Positions 9,632 through 18,695 of a stretch of 39,200 bases of DNA are shown here, piece after piece; the first letter of the stretch is position 1; each line of letters begins with the position of its first letter. The stretch is from Sphingobium sp. AS12 (GTDB lineage Bacteria > Pseudomonadota > Alphaproteobacteria > Sphingomonadales > Sphingomonadaceae), in assembly GCF_019097845.1 (NCBI RefSeq), contig NZ_JAHRGM010000027.1, positions 1 to 39,200 on the forward strand, given 5' to 3'. A program made the translations under genes and the position numbers. Below the pieces are notes generated by a model, which saw only the letters and a program-made list of their open reading frames with translations, searched no databases and had not been told where the DNA came from.

Positions 9632-12258
9632 TGGAGCAGCGCGCAGCCGAAATTGACCATATCGACCTTGCTGACTCGGCGGCCAATGCCGAAGCGGTCG
9701 CGGCGGCTCGCGCCATGTCAATCGAACAACTAGTCGCGCAACACGACGTCTCAGTGCGACTGCGCAATACGATCGAGCGCGGTGTGCTCGAAGGTGTGAT
9801 GCCGTGCATTACGGTCGGCGATTATATCGACGCCGGACCCGGCGCCCGAGCGACGTTCATGACGGCACTGTGGGCGTTCGGTAAAGGGACCGCCACTGAA
9901 CTTGAAGCGCTTATCTCCTCCTTTCTCGCCGACGCTTCGCTCGAACCGCGCGACTGCCGACAAGAGTCTGGATTTGTGTGCGCCCACGGCGAGGATCCGA
10001 TGCGCCTCGACACGCTGCTCGGAAAACTGGCTGGCCTTACCTATGCTGATGCGATGCGCGGTCAGGTCGTTTCGGTGCGATTAAGCAATGCACTCAATGG
10101 CACGATCCTCGTCGACAATCCGCTCACTGAACTGCTCGTCGGTGGCGCAGCATCCCGCGCAGAGCTGCTGCAGAAGCAAAATTTCGGACGCAAGTCACTA
10201 GTTGAGCTCGAAGCGCTTGTCCAAGGCGAGGTCGTGCGCACTTTGGTCAAGAGTTGCTCAGACCCGGCGATCCTGCTTGACGATTGCGCCTATCTATTTG
10301 GAACTCCTGAGGCTCGGCGCCTTGAACTGGCAAATCGCATCCTCGATTTGATTGCCGCCTGTCCACCACGCGACACCGATCTCGCCGGACTCCTTGATTG
10401 GGCCATGCCGGTTTTAGAGGCGCGCGAAGTCTCGGTTCTGCACCGCCGCTATGGTTTCGATGGTGCTGACGTCGAGACGCTCGAGGAAATCAGCGCGACT
10501 TATTCGGTCACGCGTGAGCGCATCCGGCAAATTGAGGCCAAAGCGCTGCGCAAGCTCTCGGCCAAGCTCGACGGCACGCCGCTCCGGGCCCTGCTCGCCA
10601 CGGCTTCCGAACGTTTTTGGGACGAGCGTGCCGTGCCGTTCCTGCCGGCGCATGACAGCTATCAAATCCGTCGCGAGCTGCCGGCGCAATTGTCGCTTGC
10701 GCTCGATATTGCTGGATTAAGTCTCGGCGAATGGCTTTCCCAGACCAGCGTCGCGATGCGGTTCGGCTTCGTCGCCAATTGTTGTGATGCCGAAGCAGTG
10801 TCGGCTCTCGGCGCCGAACTACGCCGGATTGCCGCTGAACGCCCACTGCCAATCGCTCTCGACGATCTTGCGCTTGACCACGGCGCGACGGTGATTGCGG
10901 CCGCGGTTTGTGTCGAGACCGAACTCGCGGTGGCGGACGGCTATCTACTCCTCCAGCGTCCTCGTGCTCGCTTGCGCAGGATGACCCGGCTCCACCGCCT
11001 GCTGTGCGCGCATGGCGGGTCGATGTCGCTATACGAACTGGAAGACGCCTATACCGCGGCCTTCGACGATGATCCGTGCTCGCTGCGCGACTTCGACATC
11101 GTCATGGACATCGCGCCGCATCTCTTCTTGGAGGTCGAGGACGGCCTTTGGCTGGCCGTAGGCAACGGCCCGAAAGATCACCCGTTGCCGCAGGCGCTGG
11201 CTGTGCCGCGGCCTGCCGAACCAATCGACCCGCTTACGATCGCTGGATCTTTGCTGGATGCACTTCACAGCCGGGGCCCGACGCCAGTTGTCGAGCTTTA
11301 CCGAGACGCAGATTCCATTCTCGAGCCCGGCCGGTCGCGGAACAGTGTCGCCCCAGTGATGGTCAGCCGACCCGACCTGTTCCTCCGCGTTCTCCCCGGC
11401 GTGTTCGCGCTTCACGACCATCGGCTGGACGAGGCGTCGCTGTTGGCAGCAGATTTGCCTTATCTACTCAATGAGCCGCAGGCGCGAGCATATGCTTTCG
11501 CCCGCAAGGCTGGCGAGCCATGGGGGACCTATCGTCTGTGGACGCCGGCTGCCGAATATCGCTTGTGCACCTGGGCACGGTTCGACGCGCCCGCACAACT
11601 CTATCACTCGCTATTGGCGATTGCGTCGATCGATCTCTGGCCAGTGGCCGAGACGGTCCGAGCTGACTGGCGCCGCCTTCGCGCGCTCCAAGGTCGTTTC
11701 GAGATTATTGTATCCGGCAAGATTCCGGACCCCGAGCCGCGACCAGGCTTGGACCGGCTTTTGGCCGCATGTCGAATCGCCCGCGAGCGCGGTGATCTCA
11801 ATTGGCTCGCGATCAATCGCATGATGGGTCGCCGGCTCGATGCGGCCGGCGGGCAAGGGCTGCTGGCGCTTATGCTCGCGCTGGACTGCGTCACCCTGCC
11901 GGAGGGGCAGGAGGGTGAACTGCCGCTCTTAGCCCACCCGGCGACCGACCGTGCCCAAGTTCTGGCTGACGACCTTGCGCAGCTGCGCATGCAAACCGGC
12001 AACCTGGATTGGGAGAGTACGCTGGGCCAGACATTGCGGTCCGAGGCTATGGCAGCAGGACTGTCCGTGCTTGGCTGGGCAACTCCGGATCGCATCGCCG
12101 CTCTGTTTGGCGAAGCCTCCGCTCATACCATTGAGACGGTGAGCGCTGCTGAAGACGAGGAGGACGACGATTTGTTCGCCCGCCTGATGCGCGAACATCG
12201 CCGCACCGCAGAAGTTGCCCGCCGGGACGCGACCGCCGAATGGCTGCTCGACGAATGA
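9631..12258 (+). CDS. Large protein with alpha-CTD-like HhH and sigma-70 region-4-like HTH
   Basis: 875 residues, overlapping the previous stop by one base. Two short stretches look like the RNA polymerase alpha C-terminal domain: [13 protein letters not shown] (about 83-95) and [13 protein letters not shown] (about 184-196; E. coli RpoA has NxGxKSLxEI). Residues about 283-309, [20 protein letters not shown] continuing to AKALRKL, are nearly identical to sigma-70 region 4.2, the -35-binding helix-turn-helix. The remaining 560 residues are mostly helical-looking with no recognised domain, ending in an acidic patch (EDEEDDD) and a charged tail. No sigma region 2 is seen, so it should not work as an ordinary sigma factor. 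It might bind DNA or RNA polymerase and act as sensor or transcription switch for the operon. Function is inference; the motifs are direct. Confidence 0.8.
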   Translation: MEQRAAEIDHIDLADSAANAEAVAAARAMSIEQLVAQHDVSVRLRNTIERGVLEGVMPCITVGDYIDAGPGARATFMTALWAFGKGTATELEALISSFLADASLEPRDCRQESGFVCAHGEDPMRLDTLLGKLAGLTYADAMRGQVVSVRLSNALNGTILVDNPLTELLVGGAASRAELLQKQNFGRKSLVELEALVQGEVVRTLVKSCSDPAILLDDCAYLFGTPEARRLELANRILDLIAACPPRDTDLAGLLDWAMPVLEAREVSVLHRRYGFDGADVETLEEISATYSVTRERIRQIEAKALRKLSAKLDGTPLRALLATASERFWDERAVPFLPAHDSYQIRRELPAQLSLALDIAGLSLGEWLSQTSVAMRFGFVANCCDAEAVSALGAELRRIAAERPLPIALDDLALDHGATVIAAAVCVETELAVADGYLLLQRPRARLRRMTRLHRLLCAHGGSMSLYELEDAYTAAFDDDPCSLRDFDIVMDIAPHLFLEVEDGLWLAVGNGPKDHPLPQALAVPRPAEPIDPLTIAGSLLDALHSRGPTPVVELYRDADSILEPGRSRNSVAPVMVSRPDLFLRVLPGVFALHDHRLDEASLLAADLPYLLNEPQARAYAFARKAGEPWGTYRLWTPAAEYRLCTWARFDAPAQLYHSLLAIASIDLWPVAETVRADWRRLRALQGRFEIIVSGKIPDPEPRPGLDRLLAACRIARERGDLNWLAINRMMGRRLDAAGGQGLLALMLALDCVTLPEGQEGELPLLAHPATDRAQVLADDLAQLRMQTGNLDWESTLGQTLRSEAMAAGLSVLGWATPDRIAALFGEASAHTIETVSAAEDEEDDDLFARLMREHRRTAEVARRDATAEWLLDE

Positions 12259-12277
12259 GCGAGGCTAACCGGGCATC

Positions 12278-14236
12278 ATGAGCACAATCGACCAGCTCAA
12301 GGGCCACTATCGCAGTGGCCGTGACGATCTGTCCTCGGCATTCTTTCAACCGTGCATGCGCGAGGCGAGCCGTTATCGGCGTGCGGTCGGCTATTTCTCG
12401 ACATCAGCATTGCTGAGCTGGACCGACGCATTGCCCCGGCTTGCGCTCGAGGATTGCCTCAAGATTCAGCTGATCGCGTCGCCAGAACTGTCCGAACAGG
12501 ACCGCGATACGCTGCGCGGTCTAGGGTCTGCAACACAGCGCGACGCCTATCGCGCCATGGTCGTCGAGAAAGTGCTCGAAGCAATTGTCGCGCTGATCGA
12601 AACTCCGTCGGATATCGGCCTACGTGCCCAGATTTTGGCCTGGCTGGTCGCCAACGAGCGGCTTGAGCTGCGCTTCGCGTTTGCCGAACACGTCGACGAT
12701 CCCGGCATCTTTCATGAGAAGATCGGCATTTTCGACTTTCCTGAGAACCGAACGGTCGCCTTTACCGGATCGGCCAATGAAACACTCGGTGGGCATCGCC
12801 GCAACTATGAGTCGATCGATGTCTATCGAAGCTGGCTCGCGGGAGAGACAGAGCGTGTGGCAGTCAAATGCGAGCAGTTTGAGGAAGCCTGGGACGGACT
12901 CGCGGAAGGCCTAAGTGTGCTCGCGCCCAAAGGTGAGGTGTTGGACAGGTTGCGTGCACGAGCGCCGCGGCGTCTGCGCGATCAACTGTCGCCGACCGAC
13001 AAAGCGGCACCGAGCGCGCCGGATCCACGTTGGCGGCACCAGGATGACGCGGTGGCGGCTTTCATGGCAGCGCACGCCGGGATTCTCGAAATGGCGACCG
13101 GCACGGGCAAAACCCGCACCGCGATCAAGATCCTCGACCGGCTCATTGCCGAGGGACAGATCGACAGCGCGATTGTCACCATGGATGGTACCGACCTGCT
13201 AGACCAATGGGCCGCCGAGCTCGATGGCTGGGCTCTGCGGCAAAAGCCGTCCTGGCTGGTCTACAAGCATTTCGAACGCCATCATGAACTCGGCGAATTC
13301 GCGCTCGACCCGGATCATGCGCTTCTCGTCGTCTCACGCGAGCAGCTCCACAAGATCCTCTCGCGGCTGCCTGACAAGGCAAAGGCGAAAATGCTCATTG
13401 TTCATGACGAAGTGCATGGCCTTGGCACGCCGTCGCTCGTGCGCAATCTCGCCACCGCGCATGACGCGTTCATCTGGAAACTGGGCCTTAGCGCCACGCC
13501 GGACCGCGCCTATGACGCCGTTGGCAACGCCTTCATCCAGTCCGCGCTGGGACCGACCCTGTTTGAGTTTCCGCTCGAGGCGGCGATCCGGCGCGGGGTC
13601 TTAAGCGAATTCGACTATCTACCGCTGCCCTACGACCTGACCGACGGCGACCGCGATCGTTTGTCGGCCGTCTATGCCAAAAAGGCTGCGCGCGCGCATG
13701 AGGGTAATCCCATGCGCGACGAGGAATTGTGGACTGAAATCGCCAAGATCTACAAAACCGCCGAGATGAAGCCGTCGGTGTTCGCCGATCATCTCCGCGA
13801 TCATCCGGAATGGCTGAACCGCGCGATCTTGTTCGTCGAAACCAAGGAATATGGCGCGCAAATTCTAACCATTATCGATCGCTACACGCATCGTTACCGG
13901 ACTTATTATGCCGATGATGACCGTGCTCATCTGGTTAGCTTCGCCGATGGCGAGATTGACAGTCTGATCACCTGCCACCGCATCAGCCAGGGTATCGACA
14001 TCCGCTCACTGTCGACCGTCGTTCTCTTTGCTTCGGCGCGCGCCAAGCTTGAGACGATCCAGCGGATTGGCCGGGTGCTGCGGACCGATCCGGACGATCC
14101 CGGCAAGCGGGCGCTTGTGATCGACTTTGTCCGCCCAGCCGCGCCCGGCGACACCTTTCTCAATGCCGACCAAGAGCGTAGCACTTGGCTGACCGACCTT
14201 GCCATGACCAGAAGGGAACCTAACGATGGCGCTTGA
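12278..14236 (+). CDS. PLD-like nuclease/SF2 helicase fusion, putative Dnd-linked restriction enzyme
   Basis: 652 residues. The N-terminal phospholipase-D-like domain carries a single HKD motif: HEKIGIFD (His146, Lys148, Asp153) and GSANET (165-170). An SF2 helicase follows with Walker A ATGTGKT (273-279), a DEVH box (377-380), SATPDR (405-410) and motif VI QRIGRVLRTD (595-604). PLD-helicase fusions are found in restriction systems, and I recall a curated family called 'DNA phosphorothioation system restriction enzyme' with this general architecture; membership is not verified. It starts 19 bases after the previous gene and overlaps the next by 11. The likely job is to recognise and process DNA lacking phosphorothioate. 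All visible catalytic motifs are intact. Confidence 0.88.
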   Translation: MSTIDQLKGHYRSGRDDLSSAFFQPCMREASRYRRAVGYFSTSALLSWTDALPRLALEDCLKIQLIASPELSEQDRDTLRGLGSATQRDAYRAMVVEKVLEAIVALIETPSDIGLRAQILAWLVANERLELRFAFAEHVDDPGIFHEKIGIFDFPENRTVAFTGSANETLGGHRRNYESIDVYRSWLAGETERVAVKCEQFEEAWDGLAEGLSVLAPKGEVLDRLRARAPRRLRDQLSPTDKAAPSAPDPRWRHQDDAVAAFMAAHAGILEMATGTGKTRTAIKILDRLIAEGQIDSAIVTMDGTDLLDQWAAELDGWALRQKPSWLVYKHFERHHELGEFALDPDHALLVVSREQLHKILSRLPDKAKAKMLIVHDEVHGLGTPSLVRNLATAHDAFIWKLGLSATPDRAYDAVGNAFIQSALGPTLFEFPLEAAIRRGVLSEFDYLPLPYDLTDGDRDRLSAVYAKKAARAHEGNPMRDEELWTEIAKIYKTAEMKPSVFADHLRDHPEWLNRAILFVETKEYGAQILTIIDRYTHRYRTYYADDDRAHLVSFADGEIDSLITCHRISQGIDIRSLSTVVLFASARAKLETIQRIGRVLRTDPDDPGKRALVIDFVRPAAPGDTFLNADQERSTWLTDLAMTRREPNDGA

Positions 14237-14423
14237 CCCCGCGCTTGCCGGCGCGCTCAAAGCTGCGGCCAATGAGGCCGGGCAACCCGACGCGGTCGCC
14301 AATCGCCTGCTTGCCTGGCTGACCCATATGAGCGACAGCGAACTGAGCCGGGACGCGCGCGGCCAATTCTATGATGCTGTGCGCCAAGCGGTCTTGCTGC
14401 CGGGGGCCGGCAATGCGGATTGA
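14226..14423 (+). CDS. 65-residue helical protein between helicase and ATPase genes
   Basis: The protein starts at ATG 14226, 11 bases inside the end of the helicase gene, and ends at 14423, 11 bases inside the next gene. Overlaps on both sides in one polycistron are good evidence that it is real. It is predicted to be helical and acidic/hydrophobic (ALKAAANEAG, VANRLLAWLTHMSDSELS, GQFYDAVRQAVLL) with no cysteines, signal or membrane segment. I recognise no family. By position it could be an adaptor of the ATPase or helicase, as small helical partners often are in multigene defence operons, but that is inference. Confidence 0.7.
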   Translation: MALDPALAGALKAAANEAGQPDAVANRLLAWLTHMSDSELSRDARGQFYDAVRQAVLLPGAGNAD

Positions 14424-16389
14424 TCTTGCCGGCTGGTCCAGCCGCGGCCTGCGCACCCCCGACATCGAAATCGATTTGCTCGACGGTAATGGCGAGCCCG
14501 CCAAGGTCGCGCTCATCCAGATGCCCAACGGCACCGGCAAGACGACCACCCTTGAGCTGATCAAGGCGACGCTCAGCAATGAAGCCGCCAGCTGGACGCC
14601 AGACCAGGTTCGGCGCCTTCGGCGCCGGCTCGACACGCGAGCCGAAGGCCAGTTCATCGTCAAGCTGCTCGTCAACGGCAGGCCGCTGACCTTCGAGCTC
14701 ACACTCGACTTCGAGAATGGGACCGCGCGCTACCGCACCACCAATGTCGGCAGCGGCGGCATCGTCACAGGCTGGGCACCCTCGCCCGAAGTTCACCAGT
14801 TTCTCTCTCCCGAATTCCTGCGCCTTTTCATCTTCGATGGCGAGTTTGCGGATGAGCTGTTCGATCCCAAAAAGGCCGAGGCGGACCGCGCAATTGATGC
14901 GCTCTGCCAGCTTTATCTTTTGGGTGAAGTGTCGCAGTTTGCCGAGGAGGAATGGGACCGGCGCTCGAAAGACAGCGGGCCAAAAACCGACAGCGGCCTG
15001 CAGCGCTATCTCAACGAGCAAATGACGCTAACCAAGCGTCGCGACGAACTGCAGAAGATGGACTCGCATGCTTCGCGCGAGATCGGCATCCACGCTAAGG
15101 AGATTGCCGACCTAGAAGCGAAGATCAACCAGCGCCTCGCTAGCATGAAATCCACACAGGCCGAGCACGCGTCTGCGCTCACTGCGTTGGGCGAAGCGGA
15201 GCGCGATCTGTTGGCTGCCACCAGTGCCGCGATGACTGCAATCCGCATGCCGCTGGCGATGAATGCCGCGTTCGGCTCTTCGCTCGTTGAGCTGAAGGAA
15301 AATCTCGATCTGCTGCGGCTACCTGAGAATACATCGGCGCAGTTCTTCGAAGAGCTGATCAACGAATCAGAATGCATTTGCGGGCGCGACATGACGCCGG
15401 GGGCGCGGCACGAAATCATCATCCGCTCCAAGCGCTATCTTGATGCCGATGAGTCCGGCACGATCAATGCGCTCAAATCAGATATCGACAAGTTCACCGC
15501 AAGCCAGGGTGAGGACGCGCCCAACGAAAAGCTTGCGGTGCAGCTACGTGCCCTCGGTGTCGCTCGCCGTGCCCAGCACAAGGCTGAACAGCTTGTCCGT
15601 ACCTTGAAACAGCAGCTCATCGATGAAGGCGACGAGCAGCTGAAGGCTTGGGAAGCTGCGCTCGACGAGCACAAGGGCAAGCATGCGGAATTTCGGGCGG
15701 TGATCGATTCAATCGCAAGCGAAGGTCATCCCGACGACAAGACGATCTTCTCGCTCAAGCTCATCGAGCGCAAGCTCAAGGAAGTGAGCGCGAAGATCGC
15801 CGAGATCACCGAGACCGTCACGCTGCGGAAGCAGACCGACATTCTCAAGGACATCCTGGCCCGCGCCGCCGCCATTGCGCGCGGCCAAATTCGCGACGAG
15901 CTCGTGGTCGAGGCCAATCAGCGCATCAAGGGCATTCTGATCAACGATCCGCTCGAAATCTCGAAGATCGATCGCTCCCTGAGACTGGCCGACCAGGAGG
16001 GCGCGAGCGTCGGGCAAACCTTGTCGGTCGGCTACACTTTCCTGATGAGCGTGCTCAACCGCGGCAACAACAACTTCCCCTTGGTCGTCGATAGCCCGGC
16101 CAACCCGATCGATGGCGACGTCCGCGAGAATATCGCAGCACTTATCCCCTCGCTGTGCACGCAATTTGTGGGCTTCACGATCAATACCGAGCGGCCGGGC
16201 TTCGTCTTGCCGCTAGAAAAGGCTGCCGGGACGGTCAAATATCTGACGATGTTCCGCAAGACCGAGGGCACCGCGCGGTTGCTTCCCGGCTTGCCTGCCA
16301 CCGGCGTCGTCCAGACTGACAGCGCGGTCTTGGTCGAGGACCGCGACTATTTCATGAGCTTCGGCCTCAAAGACGAGCAGGAGGCCTGA
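14413..16389 (+). CDS. SMC/DndD-like coiled-coil ATPase of the Dnd-linked operon
   Basis: 658 residues from ATG 14413 (MRIDLAGWSSRGL); the frame opens further upstream, but this start keeps the 11-base overlap with the 65-residue gene. Walker A is MPNGTGKTT (37-45); the ABC-type signature region is GQTLSVGYTFL and Walker B is FPLVVDSPANP, both in the C-terminal fifth. Long charged coiled-coil segments lie between, with a central ECICGRDM motif (CxC-G) that could be a zinc-hook-like turn. This is the RecN/Rad50/DndD architecture, distinct from the real dndD at 18685-20691. Such ATPases usually load on DNA and control partner nucleases or helicases. It overlaps the upstream gene and is followed after 3 bases by the next, so it probably forms a complex with its neighbours. 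Confidence 0.88.
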   Translation: MRIDLAGWSSRGLRTPDIEIDLLDGNGEPAKVALIQMPNGTGKTTTLELIKATLSNEAASWTPDQVRRLRRRLDTRAEGQFIVKLLVNGRPLTFELTLDFENGTARYRTTNVGSGGIVTGWAPSPEVHQFLSPEFLRLFIFDGEFADELFDPKKAEADRAIDALCQLYLLGEVSQFAEEEWDRRSKDSGPKTDSGLQRYLNEQMTLTKRRDELQKMDSHASREIGIHAKEIADLEAKINQRLASMKSTQAEHASALTALGEAERDLLAATSAAMTAIRMPLAMNAAFGSSLVELKENLDLLRLPENTSAQFFEELINESECICGRDMTPGARHEIIIRSKRYLDADESGTINALKSDIDKFTASQGEDAPNEKLAVQLRALGVARRAQHKAEQLVRTLKQQLIDEGDEQLKAWEAALDEHKGKHAEFRAVIDSIASEGHPDDKTIFSLKLIERKLKEVSAKIAEITETVTLRKQTDILKDILARAAAIARGQIRDELVVEANQRIKGILINDPLEISKIDRSLRLADQEGASVGQTLSVGYTFLMSVLNRGNNNFPLVVDSPANPIDGDVRENIAALIPSLCTQFVGFTINTERPGFVLPLEKAAGTVKYLTMFRKTEGTARLLPGLPATGVVQTDSAVLVEDRDYFMSFGLKDEQEA

Positions 16390-16392
16390 TCA

Positions 16393-16869
16393 ATGGCGAT
16401 GTTCCGACTACGCACTGACGCTGAAGCCTGGCTCTCGGAGATCGAGAAAACCCAGCACATCCGCTCGAAATTCGATCTCTACTATTTCTGCTTGATGGCA
16501 GGCTTCGCCAGCGGTCGGTCTAGCGAAACTCACATCACCGGAGCGGGTTCGAAGGAGTTTATCGACTATTTCATCGACGATTATAAGTCGGCGAGCACTC
16601 TGTTGATCGGCCTGCTGGTGATAGCAGAAATGAAATATAAGGGCATCGACGTCACCGAAAAATCCTCGGTCCGCGGGCTGTTCAAAGACATTGTCGATGC
16701 AAGCAACGGCAACAACCATCTGACAGAGCACGGCATGAAGCGGATGAACGCCTATGCCAGTGGCGGCTTTGAATATCTTTCGCAGAAGCGCGACACCAAA
16801 CCCTATTCGATCGAGGAGTTTCTACGCGATTATGTCGCCTTAGTCGGCGACGCACTCACCCCGGTTTGA
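16393..16869 (+). CDS. Unknown 158-residue protein, last gene of the Dnd-linked operon
   Basis: The gene starts 3 bases after the ATPase stop, clearly in the same operon. The protein is soluble-looking, with aromatic segments (SKFDLYYFCLMAGFASG, KEFIDYFIDDYKSASTLLIGLLVIAEMKY) and a short polar part (DASNGNNHLTEHGMKRMNAY). I recognise no family. Its 3' end overlaps the 3' end of the convergent methyltransferase gene by 40 bases, so the two operons meet tail to tail and may interfere with each other in transcription. Its presence next to the ATPase suggests an accessory subunit. Confidence 0.75.
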   Translation: MAMFRLRTDAEAWLSEIEKTQHIRSKFDLYYFCLMAGFASGRSSETHITGAGSKEFIDYFIDDYKSASTLLIGLLVIAEMKYKGIDVTEKSSVRGLFKDIVDASNGNNHLTEHGMKRMNAYASGGFEYLSQKRDTKPYSIEEFLRDYVALVGDALTPV

Positions 16870-18308
16870 GGAACGCGAATCAGCCGGTGGCCTGCGAGCG
16901 TGAAACCGTTCTCGTTGAGCACGGCCTCCCATCCACGCCGCAGCCCGATCCGGTCGGTAGCCTCGAGTAATCCCGCTGCTTCCTCAGCCTTGGTTAGCCG
17001 GGCGAACGTGGCGCGGCGCGGATAGCCTTCCGCCACAAAACACTCTTTGCGGTGAAGCACAGGCGGATTCGGTTGGCCTTTGAACCAGCGCCGCTTGAGG
17101 CGCAGCTCCCGCAGGTCGATGTTAAATGAGAAGTCGAGTGCGGGGTGCGGGTCGCGGTCGAAATCGGGATAGGCGAGGTAAGATAATTTCGGCTCACGCC
17201 GGTAGATTTTGATCAGCGTCGCGCCTTCGACCGCCCCTAAATAGCCATGCCCGCAGCCGGCAAAGGCGCGCAGCAAGAGCGGCAATTGTTCGAGCGCCGA
17301 GAGGTGGACATAAATCGCTGTCGGCGTCGTCTTGCCGACCGTGGCCGCGCTGACCGCTGCATCGACCGCGCCGGGCTGGCCGAGCTGCAACAGCAGCGCC
17401 TCGGCCTGACGCTGTGCGGCGGCATAGGTGCCAAACAATGCACGTACATCGCGCCGGAGCGGTTCGCTTAGTTTGGACCAGCGCATCCCGCGCTCAAATC
17501 GACTGAGCGCCAGATAAAGGAGCAGATCCTCGCGCCGGGCTGCGATGATCTGACCCCAATCGACCTCCGCATTGGTCCGCAGGATTGCCTGAAAGGCGCG
17601 TTTGATGCTTCCGAACACCCTGGCGATCACTTCGCTTTCGGCGAGCTCGTCGGGCTCGGGCAGCCGCGCGCGCTCGGTATAGAAGCGGATCAGCCCATCG
17701 ACCAAGGCGGGATGCTCGCGGCAGCGCTGTTCCGACAGAGTGAGCGATGGCGCCGCAATCCGTCGGCGCGTCTTAGCGCTGCGATAGGCTTCACCAGCAT
17801 CAGCATCGCGAAAGACATAGAAAATTCCGGGACCTGCAGCGATTGCCTCAGCGCCCAGCACCTTCTCAATCCAGTGTTTGAGCTCCTGCTGCTCATAGAA
17901 TTTCTGGAAGGTGTTCCGGCTGGTTAGGATGCCGTCGGCGAGCCGCGTGCGCTGCGCGAGGTCACGCTCTTCCCCGGTCATCCGCGCCGCAACGATCAGC
18001 AGTCGGCCGGCAAGTTTCCAGGCGGATTGCAGCGTCTCCGCACGCTCGGCCGGGGCTTCGATGACATTAATGACATAGCCGAGATTTACTACCGCGGAAG
18101 GGCGTAGCTCAGTGTCGGGCCGGTGATTGGGATCCCAGCCATTGGCGACCAGGCCTTGTGCCATGAGCAACCGAAGATCATCACCTTTTCCACAACCATA
18201 ATCGAAAAGGCTTGCATCCTCCCGGACGAGGCCATCTGCAATCGCCAGACGCCATGGACGTGAAAGCGCTTGACGGCTGAGAGCAGTGCGGTCGCGGGCG
18301 ACCTCCAT
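16830..18308 (-). CDS. DNA phosphorothioation-associated putative methyltransferase
   Basis: 492 residues with an N-terminal SAM-binding motif I, FDYGCGKGDDLRLL (about 35-48), then NLGYVINVIE and RLLIVAARM, the usual Rossmann-type methyltransferase order. The C-terminal two thirds include the conserved-looking LSYLAYPDFDRDPHP and ECFVAEGYPRRATFARLT. The layout and its place right after dndE match the family annotated as 'DNA phosphorothioation-associated putative methyltransferase', usually encoded beside dnd genes. Its substrate is not known to me. The ATG is 3 bases after the dndE stop, so it is the last gene of the dndBCDE operon. The last 40 bases overlap the convergent operon. Confidence 0.9.
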   Translation of the reverse strand: MEVARDRTALSRQALSRPWRLAIADGLVREDASLFDYGCGKGDDLRLLMAQGLVANGWDPNHRPDTELRPSAVVNLGYVINVIEAPAERAETLQSAWKLAGRLLIVAARMTGEERDLAQRTRLADGILTSRNTFQKFYEQQELKHWIEKVLGAEAIAAGPGIFYVFRDADAGEAYRSAKTRRRIAAPSLTLSEQRCREHPALVDGLIRFYTERARLPEPDELAESEVIARVFGSIKRAFQAILRTNAEVDWGQIIAARREDLLLYLALSRFERGMRWSKLSEPLRRDVRALFGTYAAAQRQAEALLLQLGQPGAVDAAVSAATVGKTTPTAIYVHLSALEQLPLLLRAFAGCGHGYLGAVEGATLIKIYRREPKLSYLAYPDFDRDPHPALDFSFNIDLRELRLKRRWFKGQPNPPVLHRKECFVAEGYPRRATFARLTKAEEAAGLLEATDRIGLRRGWEAVLNENGFTLAGHRLIRVPQTGVSASPTKAT

Positions 18309-18311
18309 CGC

Positions 18312-18695
18312 TCAGGCTGCGCGGTCAGCCCGGTGGATCAGGTCGGCAATGCTGCGAAGCTTGCGATCACCGGCGAGGTAGGACAGCCCGCGATGGACAT
18401 GAAGGCGCAGCTGCTGGCCGATCAGCTCATCATCATCGCCCAGACCGTCTTCGAAGCAACGCTGCTTGACCAGGGCAAGCAGGATATCGGCGTAGCGGCC
18501 CCCGAACACATCCCACGTCATTTCGAGATTGCTATCGGCCGGGATCTTCGCAGGCGGGGGAGGGATCGCCTCGGCGAGCGAAGTGCAAAGCGCCCAGCGC
18601 GCCAGAACATTCATATGTTCGATTCCGGTATGTCGCTTCAGACGAGCGAGTTGATCTCGTGCTGTCTGTGAAAAGCGGATCGACCTAACTGACAT
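18312..18695 (-). CDS. dndE: DndE, DNA sulfur modification protein
   Basis: 127 residues. The N-terminus SIRFSQTARDQLARLKRHTGIEH and the following NVLARWALCTSLAE match the DndE family, a small DNA-binding protein that prefers nicked double-stranded DNA and is needed for phosphorothioate incorporation. A second conserved stretch is NLEMTWDVFGGRYADILLALVKQRC, and the C-terminal end reads HVHRGLSYLAGDRKLRSIADL. It overlaps dndD by 11 bases and is 3 bases from the methyltransferase. Length and motifs are normal. Confidence 0.93.
   Translation of the reverse strand: MSVRSIRFSQTARDQLARLKRHTGIEHMNVLARWALCTSLAEAIPPPPAKIPADSNLEMTWDVFGGRYADILLALVKQRCFEDGLGDDDELIGQQLRLHVHRGLSYLAGDRKLRSIADLIHRADRAA

Noticed and set aside
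16393..16869. 158-residue gene as a second dndE
   Set aside because: Lacks the DndE N-terminal pattern (RLKRHTGI) seen in the true dndE at 18312-18695.
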